A DNA stretch of 64,000 nucleotides. It comes from Hymenobacter roseosalivarius DSM 11622 (GTDB taxonomy: Bacteria > Bacteroidota > Bacteroidia > Cytophagales > Hymenobacteraceae). This document shows positions 17,658-25,587 of the stretch, piece by piece (within the stretch, counting starts at the first letter, position 1; each line of letters begins with the position of its first letter). The stretch lies in assembly GCF_900176135.1 (NCBI RefSeq), contig NZ_FWWW01000098.1:1-64000 (forward strand), in the 5' to 3' direction. The position numbers were made by a program, and so were the translations under genes. The notes beneath the pieces were generated by a model. The model saw only the letters and a program-made list of their open reading frames with translations, was not told where the DNA came from and searched no databases.

Positions 17658-18311
17658 ATGAATTTAGAGAGTCTCAAAGAGCAAATCAGCTACATCATCG
17701 GGCGCGATTTGGCTCGCAACTTCGCCCAGCAAGGTCTTGACCTGGATATCGATGTACTGGCGGGCAGCCTCAAGGAAGGCCTGAGCGGTGAGCCCAGCCG
17801 CCTGACTCAGGACCAGATGCGCACTGCTATGGAGCAGCTGCAGCACCAAATGCAAGACCAGGACGATCAAGATGACCAAGAAGGTGACGGCAACGGCACC
17901 GTAAACGACCCTACTGCCATGAACAACAAACAAGCCGGCGAAGATTTCCTCGCCGAAAACAAGAATAAGCCCGGCGTAACCACCCTACCCAGCGGCCTAC
18001 AGTACGAAGTGCTGACGGAAGGCTCGGGCCCCAAGCCCTCGCTGACCAGCAACGTCACCACGCACTACCACGGCACGCTCACCAACGGCACCGTATTCGA
18101 CAGCAGCTACCAGCGCAGCCAGCCCGCCTCCTTCCCCGTAAACGGTGTAATTGCGGGCTGGACAGAGGCTCTTCAGCTTATGCCCGAAGGCTCGAAGTGG
18201 CGTCTCTACATCCCATCGGACTTAGCCTACGGTAAGCGTGGTGCCGGCCGCGACATCGGCCCCGACTCAGCGCTGATTTTCGATGTGGAGCTGCTGAAGG
18301 TGAATAAATAA
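17658..18311 (+). CDS. FKBP-type peptidyl-prolyl isomerase (FklB/Mip-like)
   Basis: The 217-residue protein has an N-terminal helical dimerisation domain (residues 1-75, 'SYIIGRDLARNF'), an acidic Asp/Gln-rich linker (DQDDQDDQEGDG) and a C-terminal FKBP domain (residues about 105-215). The FKBP residues Tyr and Asp in 'THYHGTLTNGTVFDSS', then 'GWTEALQLMPEGSKW' and 'IPSDLAYGKRG', mark the active pocket. No signal peptide is visible, so it is probably cytoplasmic, although FklB/Mip relatives are often exported. It assists protein folding by cis-trans isomerisation of Xaa-Pro bonds. Confidence 0.9.
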   Translation: MNLESLKEQISYIIGRDLARNFAQQGLDLDIDVLAGSLKEGLSGEPSRLTQDQMRTAMEQLQHQMQDQDDQDDQEGDGNGTVNDPTAMNNKQAGEDFLAENKNKPGVTTLPSGLQYEVLTEGSGPKPSLTSNVTTHYHGTLTNGTVFDSSYQRSQPASFPVNGVIAGWTEALQLMPEGSKWRLYIPSDLAYGKRGAGRDIGPDSALIFDVELLKVNK

Positions 18312-18325
18312 GTGTAGCCCCACTT

Positions 18326-18371
18326 GAAATTGCCCCCCAACTTGCTTGTTAAGGCTGCTGGGGGGCAATTT
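18326..18371 (+). terminator. Terminator formed by two inverted GCCCCCCA motifs
   Basis: AAATTGCCCCCCAAC pairs with the complementary TGGGGGGCAATTTT across a loop of about 15 nt, 15 bases after the FKBP stop. Both arms are the WWWGCCCCCCA motif. Confidence 0.8.
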
Positions 18372-18391
18372 TGTACCTATTCTTACGAAGC

Positions 18392-18511
18392 ATCAGAACT
18401 GGGTAGAGACGCGTATTCGCGTCTAATCGTTGCTGATGTTGTTTAGGTGAGCGGTGCAGTGCAAGTCGTTCAACGACGCGACGCGAATACGGGTCGCTAC
18501 ATGGTTCTGAT
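18392..18511. repeat. MITE-like inverted repeat, GTAGAGACGCGTATTCGCGTC family, copy 1
   Basis: The two ends (18392-18424 and about 18478-18511) are imperfect inverted copies of ATCAGAAC followed by GTAGAGACGCGTATTCGCGT. The 120-bp element has no ORF. A related sequence occurs at 53432-53633. It lies just upstream of the membrane protein gene at 18552. Confidence 0.65.
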
Positions 18512-18551
18512 AGCTCAGAGCTTACTTTTCAAATCGATTTCATTAAACCCC

Positions 18552-19064
18552 ATGCTCCCTTCTGACGAACCCACGCTGCGCGGCCCCAACGGCCGCCTGG
18601 TTCTGACGGCCGACGCGCTGGAAGTAGACGGGCAGCGCTTTGCCCTGCTGGAGCTGGACGCTGTGGAGCTCCAGCCGATTCGGTGGCTGCTGTGGTATCT
18701 GCTGGGGGGCATTATTCTGGCTGGCTTTGCCTTAGCTTTCTTACAAAACTGGCTGCGCACCGTGCCAGCGGCCTTGGGCCTGACGGCGGGGGCGTTGCTG
18801 CTGGCTTACGGCAGCCGGGGAACCAATCGGCTGCGCTTGTATAGGGCCGGCCGGGAGGCGCTGCACTTTGCTTTGGCCGGCGACCCACTGCCCTGGCAGA
18901 AGCTGGCGGCCGAGACTAACCGCCGCATCCGGCGGCGCCACGAAGAAGCGGCCGCTGCTGCCGTGGCTGCCTGGGCCCTTGATTTGCCCCCCACAGAAAC
19001 CGACACGAACTCTTGGTCGGGGCCGCCTGCTGCCCCGCCCGATACGACAGAGCTTACGAGTTGA
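18552..19064 (+). CDS. Hypothetical membrane protein with two TM segments
   Basis: ATG 18552 gives 170 residues. The N-terminal 45 residues look like a PH-like or signalling beta domain ('LTADALEVDGQRFALLELD'). Two transmembrane helices follow ('WLLWYLLGGIILAGFALAF' and 'AALGLTAGALLLAYG'), then an Arg/Ala-rich cytoplasmic tail. The longer frame upstream starts inside the MITE-like repeat and is unlikely. The function is unknown. It is upstream of kup with a 60-base gap. Confidence 0.65.
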   Translation: MLPSDEPTLRGPNGRLVLTADALEVDGQRFALLELDAVELQPIRWLLWYLLGGIILAGFALAFLQNWLRTVPAALGLTAGALLLAYGSRGTNRLRLYRAGREALHFALAGDPLPWQKLAAETNRRIRRRHEEAAAAAVAAWALDLPPTETDTNSWSGPPAAPPDTTELTS

Positions 19065-19124
19065 TTTGCCTTACATTTGGGCGTTTTTTGCCTGGCATTA
19101 GCTGTTCCTTTTCCCCTCACTTTC

Positions 19125-21065
19125 ATGGACGCCAAAAACTCGTACTCGCACACCGCCATTTCTACCGGTGGCTTGCTCATCGCGCTCGGTATCATTTATG
19201 GCGACATTGGCACCTCGCCGCTTTATGTAATGAAGGCCATCGTGCCGGGCAATATCGACCCGCGCCTCGTGTACGGCGGCATCTCCTGCGTCTTCTGGAC
19301 CCTCACCCTCCAAACCTCCATCAAGTACGTGTTGCTGACTCTCAACGCGGATAATAACGGCGAGGGGGGCATTTTTTCGCTCTTCGCCCTGGTGCGGCGA
19401 CGCGCGGCCTGGCTTACGGTGCCGGCCATCATCGGCGGCGCGGCCCTGCTCGCCGATGGTATTATAACGCCGCCTATTTCCGTCTCGTCGGCCATCGAAG
19501 GGCTGGAAGCGGTGTATCCGGGCATCCCGACAGTGCCCATCGTCATCGCGATTCTGGCGGCGTTGTTTTTGATGCAAAGCTTTGGTACCCAGATTGTAGG
19601 CAGGGCCTTTGGGCCAATTATGTTCGTGTGGTTCAGTATGCTGGCCGTGCTGGGCATCCTCTGGATTACCCAACATCCTGGTATTCTGCGCGCCGTTAAC
19701 CCGGCCTACGCCTACGATTTGCTGGTGCGCTTTCCGGGCGGTTTCTGGCTGCTGGGGGCCGTTTTTCTGTGTACTACGGGGGCCGAGGCCCTGTACTCCG
19801 ACCTGGGACACTGCGGCAAGGGCAACATTCGCATCAGCTGGATTTTTGTCAAGTCCTGCCTTCTACTCAACTATTTTGGGCAAGGCGCCTGGCTTCTCGA
19901 GCACCAAGGCCAACTGCTTGAGGGCCGCAACCCGTTTTATGAGCTGATGCCCGAGTGGTTTTTGCTGATTGGTGTTGGTATTGCTACGCTGGCAGCTATT
20001 ATTGCGTCGCAGGCTCTTATCACGGGCTCATTTACGCTGGTGGCCGAGGCTATTCGCCTTAATATGTGGCCCAAGGTGCGCCTCAACTATCCCACCGATA
20101 TGAAGGGCCAACTGTACGTGCCCAGTATGAACCGGCTGCTGCTGCTGGGCTGTATTGGCGTGGTGCTGTACTTCCGGCGTTCCGAAAATATGGAAGCCGC
20201 CTACGGACTGGCCATCACGCTCACTATGCTTATGACCACCACGCTGCTGGTGGTATGGCTCCGCTCGCGCCGGGTGGCTATGCCTATCGTGGTGCTGTTT
20301 GCGCTGGTGTACGGAATTATTGAGGGAGCCTTTCTGGTTGCTAACCTCATCAAGTTTCCGCATGGCGGCTGGGTGTCGCTGGCTATCGGGCTGGCGCTGA
20401 TCGGGGTGATGTACGTGTGGCTGAAAGCGTTTTATATCAAGCGCCGCCTCACCGAGTTTGTGAAGATAGAGCCATATATGCAGGGGCTGAAAGACCTCAG
20501 CGACGACGAGTCCATTCCCAAATACTCTACTCACTTAGTGTTTATGACTTCGGCGGAACGCACGACCGAAATCGAGTCCAAAATCATTTACTCCATCTTT
20601 CAGAAGCGTCCCAAACGAGCTGACATCTACTGGTTTGTGCACGTAGATACCACCGACGAGCCGTACACGATGCAATACAAAGTGGTAGAGTTGGCGCCCG
20701 ATGACGCCTTTCGCATCACGTTCCGCTTAGGGTTCCGGGTTGAGCAACGGATCAACCTTTACTTCCGCCAAGTGATAGAAGATTTGGTACGCAATAAAGA
20801 AGTGGATATTACGTCTCGCTACGAGTCGTTGAGCAAGCAAAACGTGACCGGCGACTTCCGCTTTATCGTGCTGGAAAAGTATTTATCAGTCGAGAATGAT
20901 TTCCCGCTAGTGGAAAGGCTGGTGATGCAGACCTATTTCTATATCAAGCAGTTCATTGCGTCCGAAGAAAAGTATTTCGGTTTGGAAACCAGTTCCATTA
21001 AAGTAGAGAAAGTACCGCTGGTTATTGCGCCCGTTCGCAAGGTAGAACTAGAGCGCATCCGTTAA
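19125..21065 (+). CDS. kup: Kup-type low-affinity potassium transporter
   Basis: I take ATG 19125 as the start (646 residues). The protein begins with the Kup signature 'LGIIYGDIGTSPLYV' in TM1, which forms part of the K+ path, followed by 'NADNNGEGGIFSLFAL' and 'GAALLADGIITPPISV'. About twelve transmembrane helices occupy residues 15-450, and a cytoplasmic alpha/beta domain occupies about 480-646. Family members move K+ with H+ across the inner membrane. It ends at the terminator 21088-21124. Confidence 0.94.
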   Translation: MDAKNSYSHTAISTGGLLIALGIIYGDIGTSPLYVMKAIVPGNIDPRLVYGGISCVFWTLTLQTSIKYVLLTLNADNNGEGGIFSLFALVRRRAAWLTVPAIIGGAALLADGIITPPISVSSAIEGLEAVYPGIPTVPIVIAILAALFLMQSFGTQIVGRAFGPIMFVWFSMLAVLGILWITQHPGILRAVNPAYAYDLLVRFPGGFWLLGAVFLCTTGAEALYSDLGHCGKGNIRISWIFVKSCLLLNYFGQGAWLLEHQGQLLEGRNPFYELMPEWFLLIGVGIATLAAIIASQALITGSFTLVAEAIRLNMWPKVRLNYPTDMKGQLYVPSMNRLLLLGCIGVVLYFRRSENMEAAYGLAITLTMLMTTTLLVVWLRSRRVAMPIVVLFALVYGIIEGAFLVANLIKFPHGGWVSLAIGLALIGVMYVWLKAFYIKRRLTEFVKIEPYMQGLKDLSDDESIPKYSTHLVFMTSAERTTEIESKIIYSIFQKRPKRADIYWFVHVDTTDEPYTMQYKVVELAPDDAFRITFRLGFRVEQRINLYFRQVIEDLVRNKEVDITSRYESLSKQNVTGDFRFIVLEKYLSVENDFPLVERLVMQTYFYIKQFIASEEKYFGLETSSIKVEKVPLVIAPVRKVELERIR

Positions 21066-21087
21066 GGACAACTGTCGGATTCTTCAT

Positions 21088-21124
21088 TAAAAAAGCCCCC
21101 CAACTGTAGTTGGGGGGCTTTTTT
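21088..21124. terminator. Bidirectional terminator between kup and the M61 peptidase
   Basis: AAAAAGCCCCCCAACT pairs with AGTTGGGGGGCTTTTTT around GT. It sits between two convergent genes and has T tracts on both strands, so it should end both transcripts. Both arms are the window-wide motif. Confidence 0.9.
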
Positions 21125-21147
21125 ATTACTAATAAACTGCTAAACAC

Positions 21148-22956
21148 CTACTGGGCCGCGCGCAGCCACTTAGCCAGCACCGTCTGCTGCTCCGCGCTCG
21201 GCGTTGGCAGCTTCTCTACGCGGTAGCGGCGTCCGGTTGAGGCCAGAAGCGGAAAAGTAAGCTCCTTCATTTGGCCGTCGCGGGCTACCAGCAGCTTTAC
21301 TTCGGTGCCGGCAGCGCGACCCATCAGAGCTTTGTTGGGGTCGTCGGCAAGGCGGTTGCCGTCGAGGGCCAGGATTTCGTCATTCACGTTCAGGCCCCCT
21401 TGCCAGGCGCTGCCATCGCGCAGCACGCTGGCAACCGTTAATTTGCCCCCCGCAGTGCTCACATTGGCTCCCAGCGCGCCCGTGGTTGCGGCGGGCTCGG
21501 TGGCCAGCGTCAGGCCGGCATAGCCGAGAGCGGTGGCGTAGTCGAGGGTTTGGGTATCGTACACGCGGGTGCGGAAAAACTCATCGTAGCGGCGACCCGC
21601 TACTTTCTCCACGGCATCCTGAAACTCCTCATCGGTGAAGCCGCGCTTCTGCTGCTCATAGTAGCGCTGGTAGAGGAAGCGCATGACGTCGTCGAGGCTT
21701 TTCTTGCCCTTGGTTTCGTTGATGATCATCAGGTCCAGCACGGTGCAGATCAGCTCGCCTTTGTCGTAGTAGCTGATGGTGGAGTTGGCTGAATTCTCGT
21801 TGGGCCGATAGCCTTTAATCCAGGCATCGAAGCTCGATTCGCTGGCCGATTGCAGCTTAGTGCCCGGCTGGTTCTCTACGCGGGTAATGCTATTGCTCAG
21901 GCTCGCCAGATACTCGTTGGGCGTCACGAAGCCGGCCCGCTGCACAATGATGTCGCCGAAGTAGCTGGTGCCGCCTTCGCTCAACCAGAGCATACGCGTG
22001 TAGTTTTCGTGGTCGTAGTCGAACGGCCCCAGCGCCACGGGCCGGATACGCTTCACATTCCACAGGTGGAAGTACTCATGCGCTACCAGCCCCAGAAAGC
22101 CCTTGTAGCCGGCCTCGGTGCTGTACGCATTGCGCGACACGGATAAGGTGGTCGAGAACAGGTGCTCCAGGCCGCCGGTTCCGCGCTCAATGTTGTGAAT
22201 AATGAACACGTAGCGGTCCAGCGGGTTCTGCCCTACCACCCGCTGCGCTTCCTCGCACACACGCTTCATATCGGCGAGCAGTTTGGCTTCGTCGTACTGG
22301 GCATTGCCAAACATGGCCACCGTGTGGGGCGTGCCGCTGGCTTCAAACGACAGTACCTTATGGGTGCCTATCTCGATGGGCGAGTCGGCCAGCTCGTCGT
22401 AGTTGCTGGAGCGGAAGGTGAACGGCGTGCCGCCAGCCACGGGCTTCAGGCTGGTCGTCACCTGGTTCCAGCCAGCGGCGGGCTGCACGGTGATGGTGCT
22501 GGCCAGGCCCTTGCCTTCGGCCGGATACATGAACACGCTGGTGCCATTGAGGTAGCCGTGGGCGGCATTCAGAAAGCTGGTGCGCACGCTCAGCTCGTAG
22601 GCATACACGCGGTAGCGAACGGTGAAGTCCTTACTGCGCGGATGATATACGCGCCAGGTGTTTTTATCGATTTTCTCGGCGCGCAGCTTGCTTGCGCCGG
22701 CCATGGCCTCGAAGCCCTCTACGTGCTTGGCAAACTCGCGCACCAAGTAAGAGCCGGGCGCCCACACGGGCATTTTAACATCGGTATACTGCTTACCGAA
22801 GCCGCCCAGCACCATTTCAACTTCGTAAAAATGGGTTTGCGGGGCCGGCATGGCCAGGGTATAGCGCAGGGTGGGCGCCGCCAAAACCGAACTGAATTGA
22901 CAAAAAAACAGCAGCAGTGCCGCGACCAGCACCAAACGAAAGCGAAAATGAGGCAT
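21148..22956 (-). CDS. M61 glycyl-aminopeptidase-like metalloprotease with PDZ
   Basis: With the start at 22956 the protein is 602 residues with a signal peptide (MPHFRFRLVLVAALLLFF). The N-terminal beta domain of M61 ends near residue 190. The zinc motif HEYFH sits near residue 290, followed by 'WNVKRIRP' and the distal Glu in 'LSEGGTSYFGD'. A PDZ domain lies near residues 490-580 ('SAWQGGLNVNDEILALDG'). It is a periplasmic or surface peptidase. A longer frame adds 21 residues before the signal peptide and is less likely. Confidence 0.9.
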   Translation of the reverse strand: MPHFRFRLVLVAALLLFFCQFSSVLAAPTLRYTLAMPAPQTHFYEVEMVLGGFGKQYTDVKMPVWAPGSYLVREFAKHVEGFEAMAGASKLRAEKIDKNTWRVYHPRSKDFTVRYRVYAYELSVRTSFLNAAHGYLNGTSVFMYPAEGKGLASTITVQPAAGWNQVTTSLKPVAGGTPFTFRSSNYDELADSPIEIGTHKVLSFEASGTPHTVAMFGNAQYDEAKLLADMKRVCEEAQRVVGQNPLDRYVFIIHNIERGTGGLEHLFSTTLSVSRNAYSTEAGYKGFLGLVAHEYFHLWNVKRIRPVALGPFDYDHENYTRMLWLSEGGTSYFGDIIVQRAGFVTPNEYLASLSNSITRVENQPGTKLQSASESSFDAWIKGYRPNENSANSTISYYDKGELICTVLDLMIINETKGKKSLDDVMRFLYQRYYEQQKRGFTDEEFQDAVEKVAGRRYDEFFRTRVYDTQTLDYATALGYAGLTLATEPAATTGALGANVSTAGGKLTVASVLRDGSAWQGGLNVNDEILALDGNRLADDPNKALMGRAAGTEVKLLVARDGQMKELTFPLLASTGRRYRVEKLPTPSAEQQTVLAKWLRAAQ

Positions 22957-23159
22957 GAAGTAAGGGGGTGTGAGTGAACGAAGCAGTACCTGGATGGCTA
23001 GACTCGGGAAAGCCTCCAAGGTTGCAAAGTAACGCCGAAATTTGCCCCCAGCTTACCCTTTTGCGCGCTGCGCTGCCCGGCTCCCCGGAACCCACACCCA
23101 ACTTGCGCCGTTAAGGCGCACAGGCAGGCTGTTCACCCCACGGCTTGCCTTACTTTATT

Positions 23160-23741
23160 ATGCGCTACGTCTGGATCACCTTTATCGGCTTAGCTGCGCT
23201 GATGCTCAGCTTGTTGGTTTGGCAGCGCCAGCCTTCTAAAGCTCCTGTTGAGGCAGCTTCGGCCGTCCCCACCGCTACGCCGGTCACCCAAACTCGGGCC
23301 CGCGCCGCCGTGTGGGTTAGCAATAAGCCTGTGCCGCGCGCCGATAGCGTGGTGCGCTTCGCCATGGAGCAGCTGGGCACTCCCTATGTTTATGCAGGTG
23401 CCACGCCCACCGGCGGCTTCGACTGCTCGGGCTTTGTGATGTACGTCTATGGCCGCTTTGGCATTGAGGTGCCGCATTCCACGGCCATGCTTATCAATTC
23501 CGGCCGCCCCATTGCGCGCAGTCAGGCCCGCCCCGGCGACCTGGTCATATTTACGGGCACCGCGGAGACATCTACCGAGCCTGGCCACGCCGGCATTATC
23601 ATCTCCAAGCCCGGCGAGCCCATCCGCTTCATTCACTCCTCCTCGGCCCGCCGGGAGTCGGGGGTAAAAATAAGCGCCGTGGAAGAAACCGGCTACGCGC
23701 GCCGCTTCATGGGGGTGCGCCGCGTGCTGGATGCTGAATAA
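23160..23741 (+). CDS. NlpC/P60 (C40) cell-wall endopeptidase
   Basis: ATG 23160 gives 193 residues with an N-terminal membrane anchor or signal (WITFIGLAALMLSLLVW) and a Pro/Ala/Thr linker. The C40 domain starts near residue 60 with 'QLGTPYVYAG'. The catalytic Cys is in 'GFDCSGFV' and the His in 'PGHAGII'. A third polar residue is in 'RFIHSSS'. Such enzymes cut D-Glu-mDAP bonds in peptidoglycan stem peptides. A TTG start at 23145 is possible but less likely. Confidence 0.88.
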   Translation: MRYVWITFIGLAALMLSLLVWQRQPSKAPVEAASAVPTATPVTQTRARAAVWVSNKPVPRADSVVRFAMEQLGTPYVYAGATPTGGFDCSGFVMYVYGRFGIEVPHSTAMLINSGRPIARSQARPGDLVIFTGTAETSTEPGHAGIIISKPGEPIRFIHSSSARRESGVKISAVEETGYARRFMGVRRVLDAE

Positions 23742-23765
23742 ACTGTTTTCTATTTAACCCAAAGC

Positions 23766-23803
23766 AAAAAAGCCCCCCAGAAATGTTTCTGGGGAGCTTT
23801 TTT
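23766..23803 (+). terminator. Rho-independent terminator after the C40 peptidase
   Basis: AAAAAAGCCCCCCAGAAA pairs with TTTCTGGGGAGCTTTTTT (one mismatch) across a short loop. The left arm is a GCCCCCCAG motif copy (23772). Confidence 0.88.
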
Positions 23804-23856
23804 GTAAAAGGTAGTCATCGACGCAATGCAAAGGAAAGTGCCAAATCGTACTAAAA

Positions 23857-23915
23857 AACGATGCCCGGTCGCCTGTGCAGAACCTACTAAAAGGCTGCTG
23901 GGCGAACCGGGCATC
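23857..23915 (-). terminator. Minus-strand terminator of the small RNA/sORF unit
   Basis: On the minus strand GATGCCCGGTTCGCC pairs with GGCGACCGGGCATC across an internal loop of about 27 nt and is followed by GTTTTTTAG. It closes a transcription unit that starts near 24224. The other strand lacks a T run, so the polarity is clear. Confidence 0.65.
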
Positions 23916-24036
23916 TAATCCTTCAAATCTTACCAAGCGACGAGTCTGGGGTTCAGCCCCGTCATCCTCTGTGTAAGACCTTGCCAGAATGCGGGAAAAA
24001 GCCCTGTTGAGGCATAATTCCGCGCGAAAGCTGTTG
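23916..24036 (-). ncRNA. Putative structured 3' region of the sORF transcript
   Basis: Downstream of the 23-residue ORF the minus strand carries a GC-rich hairpin (GGGG-ctga-CCCC flanked by GACG/CGTC) near 23945-23970 before the terminator. Two further tiny frames occur here, one ending at TGA overlapping an ATG (ATGA), but without independent support. I found no match to tmRNA, RNase P RNA or 6S RNA ends. The function is unknown. Confidence 0.35.
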
Positions 24037-24108
24037 TTAAGCGCGTCCGGCGGTGAAGCGGACTACATTCGACAGGCTTGGCAGGACTTGGTTGGGACTA
24101 CTAGACAT
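24037..24108 (-). CDS. 23-residue small ORF with a strong Shine-Dalgarno
   Basis: The minus-strand ATG at 24106-24108 is preceded, five bases away, by AGAAAGGAGGT (24114-24124), an 11-nt match to the anti-Shine-Dalgarno end of 16S rRNA. Bacteroidota genes almost never have such a site; a known exception is rpsU (bS21). The peptide starts MSSSPNQVLPSLS and ends in a basic RFTAGRA. A promoter lies at 24231-24259 and a terminator at 23857-23915. It could be a leader peptide or an RNA whose SD senses free anti-SD. An in-frame extension upstream without its own start signal looks spurious. Confidence 0.55.
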   Translation of the reverse strand: MSSSPNQVLPSLSNVVRFTAGRA

Positions 24109-24230
24109 TTTGTACCTCCTTTCTTTAGATCCGACATCCCTCAATCGCGTTTCCCAGCACCTTAGGGACCCTTGAAAGAGGTCGTAGCACTCACTACTGG
24201 TCGGTAAAGTTAAAAGACCCTCGGATGGTT

Positions 24231-24259
24231 CAAAATTAAAAAGCCTTTTTTTAGCCAAA
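24231..24259 (-). promoter_or_regulatory. Minus-strand Bacteroidota promoter for the sORF unit
   Basis: Read on the minus strand, TTTG (complement of 24256-24259) is followed after 17 bases by TAATTTTG (complement of 24231-24238), matching the TTTG-N(17-23)-TAnnTTTG promoter. Transcription would start near 24224, giving a leader of about 115 nt before the sORF ATG. Confidence 0.65.
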
Positions 24260-24456
24260 TAGTCAATAATAATTGGCAGGTAGTTGAGGATCAGGCAGTT
24301 TTTAGTACAAAAAGATTTGGGCACTCAGGGGCAGTTTGAGCAAAATTAGGGCTGGCCTCAAAGTTGCAGCGGCCAAGAGTAGCAGAACCTCTTGGGTGAT
24401 TACCATAATTCAGGAGTTTTCTTCTATCTTTTCCCACAAATCCTACCCTTTACCTC

Positions 24457-24900
24457 ATGAGAAAAACTTTGTTCCTCTGTCTGACCCTACTGTTGGGTTA
24501 CTCTGGATTGGCTTCGGCCCAGTCGCTTTCGCCCCTGGGCACATGGACCAACTCTGAAAAGAAGGCCACATTTGAAATCTACAAATGCAACGGTGACAAG
24601 CTGTGCGGCAAAATCGTGTCGCTGACTACGCCCAACGATCCGGCCACGGGCAAGCCCAAAACCGATTCGATGAATCCCGACCCAAAAATGCGCTCCAAGC
24701 CCCGCCTGGGCCTCGTGTTCATGCAGGGCTTTGAGTACGATGAAGGCAACAAGTGGGACGACGGCAAAATCTACGATCCGGAGACGGGCAAAACCTACTC
24801 CTGCTACATGAAGATGCAAAACGCCAACACGATGGAGGTGAAAGGCTACATCGGCTTCTCCATGATTGGCCGCTCCCAGACCTGGACCCGCGTGAAGTAA
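24457..24900 (+). CDS. DUF2147 secreted protein, paralog 1
   Basis: The 147-residue protein has a signal peptide (MRKTLFLCLTLLLGYSGLASA) followed by the DUF2147 lipocalin-like beta-barrel. Hallmarks are 'LGTWTNSEKKATFEIY', the Cys pair CNGDKLCGK, 'WDDGKIYDPETGKTYSC' and 'VKGYIGFSMIGRSQTW'. The fold suggests binding of a small ligand, but the role is unknown. A paralog follows at 25028. The terminator at 24926-24960 separates them. Confidence 0.88.
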   Translation: MRKTLFLCLTLLLGYSGLASAQSLSPLGTWTNSEKKATFEIYKCNGDKLCGKIVSLTTPNDPATGKPKTDSMNPDPKMRSKPRLGLVFMQGFEYDEGNKWDDGKIYDPETGKTYSCYMKMQNANTMEVKGYIGFSMIGRSQTWTRVK

Positions 24901-24925
24901 ACCACACCTGCTCTCAGCACGTACA

Positions 24926-24960
24926 AGCGACGCTCCTAACTAGGGGCGTCGCTCTTTTTT
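24926..24960 (+). terminator. Rho-independent terminator after DUF2147 paralog 1
   Basis: AGCGACGCTCCTA and AGGGGCGTCGCT form a stem of about 12 bp followed by a run of six T. It separates the two DUF2147 genes into different transcripts. Confidence 0.85.
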
Positions 24961-25027
24961 GTACCTTACTGCTCTCTAAAGTCAGGTTTGACGTGCGGGC
25001 TGGCTTCTTCATATCAACTCTTCTTTC

Positions 25028-25474
25028 TTGAAACACCTCTTCTTTACGTTGTTGCTGTGCTTAGCAATCATAGCGGGCGCAGCCGCCCAAACTCACTCTC
25101 CGCTGGGGGTGTGGAAAGACGATGCGGGCGAAACTCACGTAGAGATATATCGGTGCGGCAACTCGAAGCAGCTGTGCGGGCGGTTGGTGTGGCTGAGCGA
25201 GCCGCAGGATTCGACGACGAATTTGCCCAAAACCGACCGCCGCAACCCCGAGCCAGTAAAGCGCAATCAGCCCCTGCTCAATCTCGTGGTGATACAAGAT
25301 CTTAGCTATGACCCCGATGATGAGCGCTGGGAAGATGGCCGGATCTATGACCCTATGAATGGACGCACCTATTCCTGCTACCTCAACATGGTTAGTAAGG
25401 ACCGCATGGAAGTGAAAGGCTACATCGGCTTTTCCTTCATTGGGCGCTCCCACTATTGGTCGCGGGTGAAGTGA
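25028..25474 (+). CDS. DUF2147 secreted protein, paralog 2 (TTG start)
   Basis: The 148-residue protein has the same DUF2147 layout as the neighbour at 24457: signal peptide (KHLFFTLLLCLAIIAGAAA), 'LGVWKDDAGETHVEIY', 'QLCGRLVWL', 'WEDGRIYDPMNGRTYSC' and 'VKGYIGFSFIGRSHYW'. The only start that keeps the signal peptide is TTG at 25028. The two copies have diverged considerably, so the duplication is old. A long inverted repeat follows. Confidence 0.85.
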   Translation: MKHLFFTLLLCLAIIAGAAAQTHSPLGVWKDDAGETHVEIYRCGNSKQLCGRLVWLSEPQDSTTNLPKTDRRNPEPVKRNQPLLNLVVIQDLSYDPDDERWEDGRIYDPMNGRTYSCYLNMVSKDRMEVKGYIGFSFIGRSHYWSRVK

Positions 25475-25478
25475 AATG

Positions 25479-25587
25479 GTGAGGGGTGAGCTAGTGAAGT
25501 GGTGAGTTTGACGTTCTAGCGGCGCATCCTGCGTTAATGATGCAGACAGAACGTCAAACTCACCATCTCACCACTCACTATCTCACC
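25479..25587. repeat. Long inverted repeat between convergent genes
   Basis: Arms of about 40 bp (left GGTGAGGGGTGAGCTAGTG... with GTGAGTTTGACGTTCT, right its complement) enclose a short spacer. The right arm runs into the stop codon of the GreA-like gene. It resembles a MITE remnant and could serve as a bidirectional terminator for both convergent genes, although it lacks T tracts. Confidence 0.7.

Noticed and set aside
23754-23936. Minus-strand ORFs over the terminator region
   Set aside because: They overlap two terminators and have no coding character.
23857-24224. tmRNA, RNase P RNA or 6S RNA identity for the minus-strand transcript
   Set aside because: The length is similar to tmRNA, but no tRNA-like ends with a CCA tail, no tag frame of the usual kind and no RNase P core were found.
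24037-24324. A 95-residue minus-strand ORF
   Set aside because: Its last 23 codons coincide with the small ORF that has the strong Shine-Dalgarno; the upstream part overlaps the predicted promoter, is AT-rich and has no start signal, so it is likely spurious.
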